The position numbers were made by a program, and so were the translations under genes. A DNA stretch of 64,000 nt from GH45 sp046704385 (GTDB taxonomy: Bacteria; Bacteroidota; Bacteroidia; Bacteroidales; SZUA-534): NCBI GenBank assembly GCA_046704385.1, contig JBJKSB010000018.1, positions 62,001 to 126,000 on the forward strand. Direction: 5' to 3'. The notes under the pieces were generated by a model. The model was not told where the DNA came from. It was given only the letters and a program-made list of their open reading frames with translations, and did not search any database. Each line of letters begins with the position of its first letter. The stretch's first letter is position 1. Shown here piece after piece: positions 11,201-19,168 of the stretch.

Positions 11201-11382
11201 TATATGGCCTTAAGAAGGAGATTAAGTTCTATATAACAGGTTCTAACTTATTTACTTTTTCTAAATATAAAGGTGTTGATCCTGAAACTATGTATATGAA
11301 TGATACTTATTATATGGGAACCGATTTTGGAAAAATACCCATTTCCCGTAGTGTTATTATTGGAATCCAATTAAGCTTGTAA
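8215..11382 (+). CDS. SusC/RagA-family TonB-dependent outer-membrane transporter (second)
   Basis: The protein has 1055 residues. The ATG at 8215 has AAGGA five bases upstream, but the hydrophobic signal peptide only starts at Met17 (8263, MAIHKKIAGMLIIL), so 8263 is an alternative start. After the cleavage region (SVMAQ) comes a carboxypeptidase-like domain (GKTLESGTGIPVPQAIVSV), then a plug (about 150-260, LNGRIPGMYMVENSG..., PLVIVDGMI), then the barrel, ending GIQLSL. It is clearly divergent from the first SusC, so this is not a recent duplication. The adjacent susD starts 13 bp after its stop. It probably imports a second or related ligand; identity is unknown. Confidence 0.94.
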   Translation: MQTKITSIEHQQKSDFMAIHKKIAGMLIILICSVLSGSYSVMAQDEGTILTGKTLESGTGIPVPQAIVSVASTSESTNSDSLGNFSIKVPSGMEKIVVNYPGYTTIEVYTYGKSDITIYMTPKEYNSDDKMYTTVFGVEKLKDATNAVTLLSKSAFQETSASSVDQNLNGRIPGMYMVENSGMPGDNTWMNLRGISSIFARNEPLVIVDGMIHEISYPNHTIIEGNLLNPMDVLDVDDMVDVSVMKTGEGQFGSMGSNGYVYFNTEQNRVTSSSIIVKMYGGVTMPYEKTDVLDRDQFKSYFVDLLKGQGYTPDQFNTMYPWLNGGPASTDYYKYNSNTDWQKETVNPSSLQKYYVFLKGGDDIATYNISSGYLRQEAPYSNWRYSRYNLRLNGKVNITNRLSIVPNTKLSLADRNISNLGPTTVWNPYLSTLLKSPMMGAHERSAADGTVLYPYDDVGVFNQSNPAVLVDKGMGMIRNFQLLTSVKVAYKINSNWSISHLIGTSVNNDRVNLFIPDVGVVQIDSAKNSPKDMVTEFRSLQNHTTITYNNKFGNGHNLIVNGGLRQMHNTYKNNWAADLNTPSDDFRSLGQGTEYHYLRTNGGELSEIAWLSLFADANYNYYDKYYLRASLSYDGTSVINKNNRYNFYPSIFGAWRLTNEDFMKSSWLNDFKLSAGYSNTGNMFSSAYEMSKPTYTGRRYNNIGVVVRDYNANQDLKIERKTTINGGFDMSFYKKAVNVHLDYFMATVNNLMINQSLPYNFGFTDYIDNGGKLGINGVELGADGRFGIGKATLTLDASVTYQGSKVKSLDFINPETESIITQINGMEYIAKVGTPLNAFWGYKTLGIYNTDAEAAGMIGPNGRQMGAGDVIFEDVDGNKIINDKDKQIIGNPNPNIFGSLTAGLKIDRFEFSTILGFVVGNDMYNYVRYQTTAMDSYANQSTDVLDRWQPGSTGATLPKATIGDPNGNNVFSDRWIEDGSFVKVRHLTASYTIPEIYGLKKEIKFYITGSNLFTFSKYKGVDPETMYMNDTYYMGTDFGKIPISRSVIIGIQLSL

Positions 11383-11394
11383 AATAGAAAAATC

Positions 11395-12894
11395 ATGAAT
11401 AAAAAAAGATATTTAATAAAGCTGGCTATATTTTCAACTTTAGTGGTTGGTATGTTGAGTTCCTGTATCGATAATTATTTTGATACGCAGCAGGGAGCAA
11501 GAATTAGTCCGGATCAACATTATAATTCCCTGGTTGATGCAGAACTTTCATATGATGGTTGTTTTGTTTATTTGCAGGATGTTGCCCAAAACCTGGTTTT
11601 GGTTGATGGTTTAAGGTCCGATCAGCTAGACGTAACAGCAAATGCCGATAGGGATATGATTGATATTAACAGGCACGATTTTAGTCCCGATAATCCATAT
11701 CTTGATCCGGCTGGTTATTATAAAGTTATTATTAATGTTAACGAAGTGCTTCCGAACCTGGCTCAAATTATGACCAAGGATCGCGATTTTGATTCTATAA
11801 CTTATGAAGCTTACGTTGGAGCACTCACCACGTTAAGAGACTGGGCCTATTTTACTCTGGCCCGGATAAACGGTGAAGTGGGTTTGGTTGATGGTAACCT
11901 AAGTACCATCGATCCATCGAAACCTCCTGTATATTTGACTAAAAAGCAAATCATTGATAAGTTAATCAATGAATTGGTACCATTTTATGATGAGAATGAT
12001 ATTGCAAGATATCCCATTGATCAATATGCCCTTTTAGGTGAAATGTACCTTGAAAAAGGCGAATATCAAAATGCCATAAAATACTTAAAGTTCTGTGTGG
12101 ATGGTAAGAGTAAAAGGGCAGAGTATATGGTTGATAAAACTTTTGAACAAGAGGGTTGGGCCCTTCAGTTTTTTAATTCAGCCGACCTTGTGGGTCAGAA
12201 TGCAATAATTTCAGCTGTTCCATATTCATTCCAGGATGGACAGGGAAATAAACTTGAAGATTGGATGAAATATAAATATCAGGTTAAACCAACAACAAAC
12301 CTGATTCTGTCATATCTCTCACAGATTCAACAAAATGGAGATACTGCTGATATTTACAGAATGGCCGGGACTTTAAATAAAAATGCTGACAGCAACATTT
12401 ATGTGAATAAATACTCGATTGATGGTGGTATACCTGCAAGTGCTGATGTAATATTGTACCGAGATGCTGATATTCACCTGATGCTGGCTGAAGCCTTAAA
12501 TCGTGCTGGTCAAACAGATAAAGCACTTTTATTACTTAATAATGGTTTTAGTAGTCTGGCTTCAAGTCCTGCTGAGTATTCAAGATGGTCAAAAAACATT
12601 GGAGTAAGAGGTCGGGTTTTCCTGAAAGCTCTTGCTATACCTGATGGAAGTGAAACTCCCGTTAAGGATGTTGAAGATTTAATCATTCAGGAACGTTCCA
12701 TGGAACTTGCCTTTGAAGGTAAACGTTGGTTCGACCTGGTTCGCATTGCTGAACGCAGAAACGACCCGGCATTTTTAGCTGATAAAGTTGCAGCTAAATT
12801 TGGTAATCCAGGAAGTGCCGCTTATACTGAAATGCATGATAAATTGATGAATAAGGCAAATTGGTATGTACCGCTGGTTAAAGTTAATCAGTAA
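11395..12894 (+). CDS. SusD/RagB-family surface lipoprotein (partner of second SusC)
   Basis: The protein has 499 residues. The lipobox GMLSSC predicts lipidation at Cys24. SusD signatures are YRDADIHLMLAEALNRAGQTD (about 357-377) and the C-terminal ERSMELAFEGKRWFDLVRIAERR. A TPR-like stretch at about 200-230 (ALLGEMYLEKGEYQNAIKYL) matches the helical core of the family. It is the last gene of the six-gene surface cluster and is followed within 22 bp by a strong hairpin terminator. Binding specificity is not evident. Confidence 0.93.
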   Translation: MNKKRYLIKLAIFSTLVVGMLSSCIDNYFDTQQGARISPDQHYNSLVDAELSYDGCFVYLQDVAQNLVLVDGLRSDQLDVTANADRDMIDINRHDFSPDNPYLDPAGYYKVIINVNEVLPNLAQIMTKDRDFDSITYEAYVGALTTLRDWAYFTLARINGEVGLVDGNLSTIDPSKPPVYLTKKQIIDKLINELVPFYDENDIARYPIDQYALLGEMYLEKGEYQNAIKYLKFCVDGKSKRAEYMVDKTFEQEGWALQFFNSADLVGQNAIISAVPYSFQDGQGNKLEDWMKYKYQVKPTTNLILSYLSQIQQNGDTADIYRMAGTLNKNADSNIYVNKYSIDGGIPASADVILYRDADIHLMLAEALNRAGQTDKALLLLNNGFSSLASSPAEYSRWSKNIGVRGRVFLKALAIPDGSETPVKDVEDLIIQERSMELAFEGKRWFDLVRIAERRNDPAFLADKVAAKFGNPGSAAYTEMHDKLMNKANWYVPLVKVNQ

Positions 12895-12915
12895 ATTTTG
12901 AAGATAAAATAATAT

Positions 12916-12943
12916 AAGGTTGTCGGTTTCGGCAACCTTTTTT
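12916..12943 (+). terminator. Rho-independent terminator ending the SusCD/fasciclin operon
   Basis: The stem AAGGTTGTCG pairs with CGGCAACCTT (one G-T pair) around a GTTT loop, and the 3' arm runs into TTTTTT. It lies 22 bp after the second susD stop and before nth. Confidence 0.9.
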
Positions 12944-12973
12944 AATTTTATGCAGAATCCTAACTGAAAAAAT

Positions 12974-13624
12974 ATGGGTAGAAAAGAATTATATTCCCGC
13001 GTAATTGATTATTTCACAACCCATATGCCAATTGCCGAAACCGAATTACATTATGCTACACCTTATGAATTACTGGTAGCTGTAATTCTTTCGGCACAAT
13101 GTACTGATAAAAGAGTCAACATTATAACACCGCCATTATTTGAGGTTTATCCTGATGTTTACAGTATGGCCAATGCATCGATAGATGATATTTTTGGGTT
13201 TATTAAAAGTTGTTCTTATCCTAATAGTAAGGCTAAGAATTTGTCAGGCATGGCCAAAATGCTGGTTAAAGATTTTGGTGGAGTAGTCCCTTCCGGGGTT
13301 GAAGATTTATTGAAATTACCCGGTGTTGGAAGGAAAACCGCAAATGTAATTGCCTCAGTAGTATTTGATAAACCGGCTATGGCAGTTGATACGCATGTTT
13401 TCAGGGTGGCAGCACGAATCGGGTTGACTATCAAAGCTAAAACGCCATTGGAGGCCGAAAAACAGCTCGTAAAGTACATCCCTGATAAATTATTACCCAT
13501 TGCACATCATTGGCTTATTTTACACGGCAGATACGTTTGTATGGCCCGTAAACCGAAATGTAACGATTGTGGTTTGTCTGAAATATGCAAATATGCATCT
13601 ATAAGCCAAAAGGCGGCTGATTAA
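12974..13624 (+). CDS. nth: Endonuclease III (DNA glycosylase/AP lyase)
   Basis: The protein has 216 residues, the usual length. The helix-hairpin-helix LPGVGRKTANV (115-125) contains the Schiff-base Lys121, and the catalytic Asp139 lies in AVDTHVFR. The C-terminal [4Fe-4S] loop has the exact C-X6-C-X2-C-X5-C spacing (Cys189, 196, 199, 205). It removes oxidised pyrimidines and nicks the abasic site during base excision repair. It stands alone after the upstream terminator and converges with a glycosyltransferase gene. No promoter element was recognised in the 30 bp between terminator and start. Confidence 0.97.
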   Translation: MGRKELYSRVIDYFTTHMPIAETELHYATPYELLVAVILSAQCTDKRVNIITPPLFEVYPDVYSMANASIDDIFGFIKSCSYPNSKAKNLSGMAKMLVKDFGGVVPSGVEDLLKLPGVGRKTANVIASVVFDKPAMAVDTHVFRVAARIGLTIKAKTPLEAEKQLVKYIPDKLLPIAHHWLILHGRYVCMARKPKCNDCGLSEICKYASISQKAAD

Positions 13625-13647
13625 TAAATAGCCTAAGTTCTATTTAT
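13624..13647. terminator. Weak hairpin between convergent genes
   Basis: ATAAATAG pairs with CTATTTAT around an 8-nt loop directly at the nth stop codon. The stem is AT-rich and lacks a clean T-run, so termination is only suggested. A second weak inverted repeat (TTCTAAT...ATTAGAA, about 13683-13704) lies closer to the opposing gene. Confidence 0.35.
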
Positions 13648-13712
13648 CATAATGTATTTTATAGTTTTCCAATATTCCATCATTCTAATTTCCAGATATT
13701 AGAAGCTGCATT

Positions 13713-14852
13713 TTAAATACTGCCCGGATTAATATCAATAATCTTGGCTAGCAAAAGTTCTGCATTTCGTTGATTATCAAATCTTTTACTTAAAATTTCC
13801 TTCCTGAATAATAAATCTTTATCCTCAAACGGAATGTGCATCAATTGTTGGGTTTTACTAACAAATTCTGTAGATGAATTGGCATGATGGCATAATACCG
13901 AAAGACCTGTACCAACAACCATTTCGTCATTAACAATACAATGCCGGCCATTATACAACGAATCAATTAATTTTAATTTTATTCCGGTAGCCTGAAAAGT
14001 GGGCAACAAATGTACCTGGGCTTCATTAATTAATTGCTTCATCTCTTTTTGTGAAGGATTTCCGATAATGGTAATATTAGGTGCATTGTTGGCCTTGTTA
14101 ATTATCTTTTTATCAGGATTTTTACCGGCAATAATAAGGTAAACCGAATCATGTTTTTTAAATGCATTTATAAGAAACAAAGCTGCACTTATATTCTCAG
14201 CAACAGACAGATTACCATGATATAGAGCGTAATTGCCTGTACCAAATTTAATGTTCGTTACAATATTGGCATGGAATGGGGGTAACCAAAAGGTATTTCC
14301 ATAATTTGATTCAAAATACTGATGATCAGTTTCTGAAATAGCTGCTATTTGGGACGCGTTTGCCAAAATAGCTTCAAAATTCTTTAATTTTCGTGCTGCT
14401 GTAATAAAATATTGCTTTATAAAAACATTTCGTTCTTTTTTTGCTAATTGTTTGTAATAATTGTGTTCAATATTATGCGTTCTGACAATTTTTATGCGGT
14501 CTTTAAGTAAAGGCGAATTTAAAAAAAAAGTACAATGTAATCCTTCAAATAAAATAGGATAACTATCAGTATTTAAGTTGTTTAAAAGTTCCTTATTTGA
14601 TCGTGACAAGACAATATATGGGACTTTGCTAAGTGCTGTTGCAACGCCGGTTTGCCGTTTATAATAAAATACTTTATGGCAAAGTGAATTCAATTCCTGT
14701 TGTTGACCACGGCCATAATCAAAACAATGAAGGTTTATTTTAATACCCAGGTCGTGCAATGCCTTTATTTTATAAAAAACATCAATTACACCTCCATAAT
14801 TTGGTGGATAAGGAACATTAAAGGCTACAATATGAATGATTCTGTTTTCCAT
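13713..14852 (-). CDS. GT-B-fold glycosyltransferase (GT4-like)
   Basis: The protein has 379 residues. The N-terminal half has the acceptor-domain pattern NVPYPPNYGGVIDVFYKIKAL (about 13-33) and the HNIEHNYY motif common in group-1 glycosyltransferases. The C-terminal half is a nucleotide-sugar Rossmann domain (YALYHGNLSVAENISAALFL, YLIIAGKNPDK, ATGIKLKLIDSLYNGRHCIV). No signal or membrane segment was seen, so it is cytosolic or membrane-peripheral. It is not inside a recognisable polysaccharide cluster, so the acceptor (surface glycan, lipid or glycoprotein) cannot be named. The canonical E-x7-E donor motif is not obvious. Confidence 0.8.
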   Translation of the reverse strand: MENRIIHIVAFNVPYPPNYGGVIDVFYKIKALHDLGIKINLHCFDYGRGQQQELNSLCHKVFYYKRQTGVATALSKVPYIVLSRSNKELLNNLNTDSYPILFEGLHCTFFLNSPLLKDRIKIVRTHNIEHNYYKQLAKKERNVFIKQYFITAARKLKNFEAILANASQIAAISETDHQYFESNYGNTFWLPPFHANIVTNIKFGTGNYALYHGNLSVAENISAALFLINAFKKHDSVYLIIAGKNPDKKIINKANNAPNITIIGNPSQKEMKQLINEAQVHLLPTFQATGIKLKLIDSLYNGRHCIVNDEMVVGTGLSVLCHHANSSTEFVSKTQQLMHIPFEDKDLLFRKEILSKRFDNQRNAELLLAKIIDINPGSI

Positions 14853-14940
14853 GCTCTAGTGTTAAAAATAAGCAATTAGCTTATATCAAGTTACAAAATT
14901 TTAGAAGAATATTTATGATTTAGTTTTTAAAGTTAATGTA

Positions 14941-14997
14941 ACGAGAATCGCATATTTAAATTTTAATTAGCATTTATGCGAAATATTTAATTCTCGT
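14941..14997. repeat. Nested inverted repeat in a 360-bp AT-rich gap
   Basis: The gap 14853-15212 has no convincing gene. It contains an outer 8-bp perfect inverted repeat (ACGAGAAT / ATTCTCGT) and, directly inside the left arm and 9 bp inside the right arm, a 5-bp repeat (CGCAT / ATGCG). It lies about 215 bp downstream of the TPR gene stop and about 90 bp upstream of the glycosyltransferase start. It could be a terminator, an operator or part of a small RNA. The rest of the gap is featureless AT-rich DNA. Confidence 0.5.
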
Positions 14998-15212
14998 AAG
15001 TCTCATTAAGTTGAAATATTAAATGATTGGAATTTAGATATTGTCAATTAAACTAAATATTTATGAAAATACTTTACTTATTTTAAAATTTTATTTTTTG
15101 ATAAGGTTTCATCACTTCTATCTAAATTATAATATTAGTCTGATAATATATATTATGTTAAATAATAAATGTAAAAGAAAAGCCGAATTTAATTCAGCTA
15201 TTCTTCTATATT

Positions 15213-16400
15213 TTATTGTTTTCCGTCTTTTAAAGCTTTAGCTTTTTCATTATATTCATTGTATTTATCCATGTACTCAGGTTTGTCATTCCTTAACTTG
15301 AAATAAATTTCTTTTAACGTTGATACAGTAGATTCATCTGTAGAATCTATTTCATGAGCACGTTCAAAATATGGTAATGTTTTTTCAAGTTCTTTTAAAG
15401 CTACTTTAACAGCTTCTTCATACTTTGCTTGTTGATTTGGTGGAATATCATTTGCTGCTTTTAATAAATCAGCACCTTTGTTAAAGTATAAAGCCCCAAG
15501 GTTATAATATGCATCAAAATAATCTCCCTTAATTTCAATTGCTTTTTCATATGAAGCTTTTGCCTTATCAAAGTCTTTTAGTTTATCGTATAGCGCTCCC
15601 TGGGCAAAAAAGAATGTCGGATTTGTAGGATCGTTTGCAATGGCTTTTTCCAAATACTTCAGAGCTGCATCAGATTCATTATGATTTAGATAATAATTGA
15701 TAAGTGTAACCATTAAAGTACTATTGTCTAATGGATAAGCTTCAATACCTTTTTTAAGATATTCTACATATTGAACTGAATCGCCTCTCTCGTTTTCGAT
15801 GTTAGCCATAAAGCCATATACTTTGGAGCCTTCGTAACGTAAATCAGCGGTTTTTTGATAATATTCAATGGCTTTATCATAATTTTTAGCCCGGTCGGCA
15901 GCGATACCTGCGTTGAATATAATCATGGTATCAATTAAATTAGGATCAGTAATTGCGCCAATATCCAATGATCCTTCAAAATCCTGAAATGCCCCGTTAA
16001 AATCACTATTATTAAAACACTCAATTCCCTTGTTAATAATTAAAATACCAAGAAGCTTAAGTTGATTATGAATCTCTTCGGTAAAACGACCTTTGACATC
16101 AAGTTCAAGGGCCTTTTTATACGATTCAATAGCAATCTGTAAAGGTTTGTCACTTAAAGCTTTAAATGCTTCGTCTGTCGAATTGGCTAAGGCCTGGTAA
16201 ACCTGTCCCCTCACTTTCCAGGCTTTGGCGCTGTTTTGTGTTTTTTCGTTTTGAACAGCCAGATCAATGGCTTCTTTAGCTTTGTCTAATTGGTTATACT
16301 GTGGTTTTATATAATTGATAGCACTTTGAACCTTTGAATTTTGTGCTGAAACAATTATAACTGATAGTAGCAAAGCAGATAAAAATGCTAATTTTTTCAT
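15213..16400 (-). CDS. Secreted or periplasmic tetratricopeptide-repeat protein
   Basis: The protein has 395 residues. A signal peptide (about 1-19, ALLLSVIIVSAQ) is followed by several TPR units, e.g. KAIEYYQKTADLRYEGSKVYGFMANI, ALKYLEKAIANDPTNPTFFFAQGALYDKLKDFDKAKASYEKAIEI and YFDAYYNLGALYFNKGAD. TPR arrays are protein-interaction scaffolds; no enzymatic domain is attached. A complete promoter lies 29 bp upstream, so it is transcribed separately from gyrA. The C-terminus is Lys-rich. The partner is unknown. Confidence 0.85.
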   Translation of the reverse strand: MKKLAFLSALLLSVIIVSAQNSKVQSAINYIKPQYNQLDKAKEAIDLAVQNEKTQNSAKAWKVRGQVYQALANSTDEAFKALSDKPLQIAIESYKKALELDVKGRFTEEIHNQLKLLGILIINKGIECFNNSDFNGAFQDFEGSLDIGAITDPNLIDTMIIFNAGIAADRAKNYDKAIEYYQKTADLRYEGSKVYGFMANIENERGDSVQYVEYLKKGIEAYPLDNSTLMVTLINYYLNHNESDAALKYLEKAIANDPTNPTFFFAQGALYDKLKDFDKAKASYEKAIEIKGDYFDAYYNLGALYFNKGADLLKAANDIPPNQQAKYEEAVKVALKELEKTLPYFERAHEIDSTDESTVSTLKEIYFKLRNDKPEYMDKYNEYNEKAKALKDGKQ

Positions 16401-16428
16401 TCTTATAATTTTTAGTTTAATTCTGCGT

Positions 16429-16459
16429 CAAAGATAATTTTTTTTGTAATTCGATTCAA
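16429..16459 (-). promoter_or_regulatory. Bacteroidota-type promoter of the TPR gene
   Basis: On the minus strand TTG (16459-16457), 20 nt, then TATCTTTG (16436-16429) matches TTG / TAnnTTTG. The predicted transcript start is about 25 nt before the ATG. The -33 element abuts the gyrA stop codon. Confidence 0.7.
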
Positions 16460-18964
16460 TTATTGATCATTAGATTCTGAAATTTCTTCATTATTGCCCG
16501 ATTCACCGTCAATCTCTTCTTCTTCATCACTTTTAGTGACATATTCAATAGCAGCAATTCGGTCATTTTGTTTCAAATTAATCAGTTTTACGCCTTGTGT
16601 AGCCCGTCCCATTACTCTTAATTCCGAAACGGCCATACGTATGGTCAGGCCATTCATGGTAATTATCATAAGGTCGTTTTCATCGGTCACGCCTTTTAAT
16701 GCGATTAAGCTACCTGTTTTTTCAGTAATATTGATGGTTTTAACTCCTTTACCACCACGGTTAGTAATGCGGTAATCGTCAATTTTTGAACGTTTACCAA
16801 AGCCATTTTCCGAAACAACCAATAAATCCATATTCTCATTTTCAATACAAACCATTCCGATTACCTCGTCGCCTTTGGCCAGGTTGATTCCTCGTACACC
16901 CGAAGCAGTGCGGCCAATGGCTCTCACCCCTTTCTCATTAAAGCGAATGGCTTTACCTCCTTTAACAGCTAATATAATTTCGTTGCTGCCGTTGGTAAGT
17001 CTGGCTTCAAGCAATTGGTCACCTTCTTTAATGGTAATAGCATTTACACCATTTTGTCGTGGTCTGCTGTAAGCCTCAAGCGATGTCTTTTTAATGATTC
17101 CCTGTTTGGTGGCTAATATTATAAAATGTCCATTAATGTATTCCTGGTCGGTAAGCGTATTAACATTTATATATGCTTTAACTTTATCGGCAGCATCAAT
17201 TTGCAGTAAATTTTGAATAGCGCGGCCTTTTGAGGTACGTGTACCCTCAGGAATCTCATATACTTTAAGCCAGAAGCATTTTCCCATTTCAGTAAAGAAC
17301 AACATGGTACTATGCATATTGGCATTATATAAATGTTCAATAAAATCCTCATCGCGGGTTGTACTTCCTTTTGAACCCGTTCCACCACGCGATTGGGTTT
17401 TAAATTCTGATAATGCTGTACGTTTAATATAACCCATATGCGAAATAGTTATAACTACTTCCTCATCAGCATAAAAGTCTTCAGGATTGAATTCACCGGC
17501 ATCAGGAACAATTTCAGTCCGTCGAGTATCGCCAAAACGGCCTTTTACTTCCTCCAGTTCCTCCTTAATGATATTCATCCGGAGTTCTTTGTTTGCCAGT
17601 ATTTCTTTTAAATGAGCAATTAATTTTTTGATATCCTCATATTCAGCACGTAGTTTATCCTGTTCAAGTCCGGTAAGCTGGCGCAGACGCATATCCACAA
17701 TAGCACGGGCCTGTATATCAGATAAGCTGAATCGTTGCATTAATGTTTCTCGGGCTTCGTCCGGAGTTTTTGAGGCACGTATTATTTTAATAACTTCATC
17801 AATGTTATCACTGGCAATTATTAATCCTTCAAGAATATGAGCACGTTCCTCTGCTTTACGTAATTCATATTGTGTACGACGAACTACTACATCATGACGA
17901 TGGTCAACAAATTTAACCAACAGGTCTTTTAAATTAAGCATTTGCGGACGTCCTTCAACCAGGGCAATATTATTAACACTGAATGAAGTTTGAAGCGGTG
18001 TGAACTTATACAGTTTATTTAACACCACATGAGGAATGGCATCTTTGCGTAAATCGTAAACAATCCGCATACCTGTCCGGTCACTTTCGTCGTTAACATT
18101 GGTAATGCCATCAATCTTTTTATCATTTACCAATTCAGCAGTTTTTACAATCATTTCTGCTTTATTTACGAGATAAGGGATTTCGGTTATAACGATTTTG
18201 GATTTACCATTGTCTGAAGTTTCTATTTCAGCTTTTCCTCTGAGTACAATCCGGCCCCTGCCCGTTTCAAAAGCATCACGTATTCCCTGGTATCCGTAAA
18301 TGATACCACCTGTCGGAAAGTCAGGCCCTTTGACAATATGGATCAATTCATCGGTTGTTATGTCAGAATTATCGATTACTGCACAAAGAGCATCCACAAC
18401 TTCTGATAAATTATGAGGAGGCATATTAGTGGCCATACCAACAGCAATACCAGAGGCTCCATTTACAAGTAAATTGGGAATTTTTGTGGGTAAAACTGTT
18501 GGTTCATTAAGCGAATCGTCAAAATTCAGCTGAAAATCAACAGTTTCTTTCTCTAAATCAGCCAGAGTTTCTTCTGCAATCCGCATGAGTCTTACCTCGG
18601 TATAACGCATAGCAGCCGGGCTGTCACCATCAACTGATCCAAAGTTACCCTGCCCGTCTATTAATGGATAACGCATCGACCAGTCCTGGGCCATCCGTAC
18701 CATAGCAAAATAAACCGAGGAATCACCATGAGGGTGATATTTACCAAGCACCTCTCCTACAATCCTTGCTGATTTTTTGTAGGCACGGTTTGAAAATACT
18801 CCTAATTCAGACATCCCAAATAAAACACGCCTGTGTACTGGCTTTAGCCCGTCTCTTACATCGGGTAAAGCACGCGACACTATCACCGACATGGAATAGT
18901 CGATGTAGGCCGATTTCATTTCCTCTTCAATATTAATTTTTATAATTTTCTCTCCGTCAGCCAT
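16460..18964 (-). CDS. gyrA: DNA gyrase subunit A
   Basis: The protein has 834 residues. The catalytic Tyr121 lies in AAMRYTEVRL; the quinolone-pocket segment is YHPHGDSSVYFAMVRMAQ (76-93, with Asp81, Ser82 and Phe86). The six-bladed C-terminal DNA-wrapping domain has the GyrA box QSRGGTG at 524-530, which identifies gyrase rather than topoisomerase IV. An acidic tail (SDEEEEIDGESGNNEE) ends the protein. With GyrB it introduces negative supercoils. It is divergent from clpC; 204 bp separate the coding starts. The residue equivalent to E. coli Asp87 is Phe rather than an acidic residue. Confidence 0.98.
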   Translation of the reverse strand: MADGEKIIKINIEEEMKSAYIDYSMSVIVSRALPDVRDGLKPVHRRVLFGMSELGVFSNRAYKKSARIVGEVLGKYHPHGDSSVYFAMVRMAQDWSMRYPLIDGQGNFGSVDGDSPAAMRYTEVRLMRIAEETLADLEKETVDFQLNFDDSLNEPTVLPTKIPNLLVNGASGIAVGMATNMPPHNLSEVVDALCAVIDNSDITTDELIHIVKGPDFPTGGIIYGYQGIRDAFETGRGRIVLRGKAEIETSDNGKSKIVITEIPYLVNKAEMIVKTAELVNDKKIDGITNVNDESDRTGMRIVYDLRKDAIPHVVLNKLYKFTPLQTSFSVNNIALVEGRPQMLNLKDLLVKFVDHRHDVVVRRTQYELRKAEERAHILEGLIIASDNIDEVIKIIRASKTPDEARETLMQRFSLSDIQARAIVDMRLRQLTGLEQDKLRAEYEDIKKLIAHLKEILANKELRMNIIKEELEEVKGRFGDTRRTEIVPDAGEFNPEDFYADEEVVITISHMGYIKRTALSEFKTQSRGGTGSKGSTTRDEDFIEHLYNANMHSTMLFFTEMGKCFWLKVYEIPEGTRTSKGRAIQNLLQIDAADKVKAYINVNTLTDQEYINGHFIILATKQGIIKKTSLEAYSRPRQNGVNAITIKEGDQLLEARLTNGSNEIILAVKGGKAIRFNEKGVRAIGRTASGVRGINLAKGDEVIGMVCIENENMDLLVVSENGFGKRSKIDDYRITNRGGKGVKTINITEKTGSLIALKGVTDENDLMIITMNGLTIRMAVSELRVMGRATQGVKLINLKQNDRIAAIEYVTKSDEEEEIDGESGNNEEISESNDQ

Positions 18965-19115
18965 TTATACTGATTTTTAATTAAAAATTTTCTTTTTTTT
19001 AAAGCGCATAAATGTACTAAAATAAATGGTTTTAACCCCTTTAAAAAGCAGTGTTTTTTGGGAAATTATCAACAGAATAATGTTTATAATTGTAGAAGTT
19101 TTTAATAAGAATATC

Positions 19116-19123
19116 TATTTTTG
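19116..19123 (+). promoter_or_regulatory. -7 promoter element of clpC
   Basis: TATTTTTG is an exact TAnnTTTG match, about 45 bp before the ATG at 19169. A TTG at 19090-19092 is 23 bp upstream, longer than the usual spacing. The element overlaps the in-frame TTG codon at 19121 and so argues against translation starting there. Confidence 0.6.
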
Positions 19124-19168
19124 GTACATGAATTGAAAAAGCATCAAATTAAACCAGTAAAAAACAAT

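Noticed and set aside
8215..12894. Recent duplication of the first SusC/SusD pair
   Set aside because: The two pairs differ throughout plug, barrel and lid sequences, with only family signatures in common.
15041..15241. A 66-codon open frame in the 360-bp gap before the TPR gene
   Set aside because: It is AT-driven, has no recognisable domain, no promoter or start context, and overlaps the 3' end of the TPR gene on the other strand.
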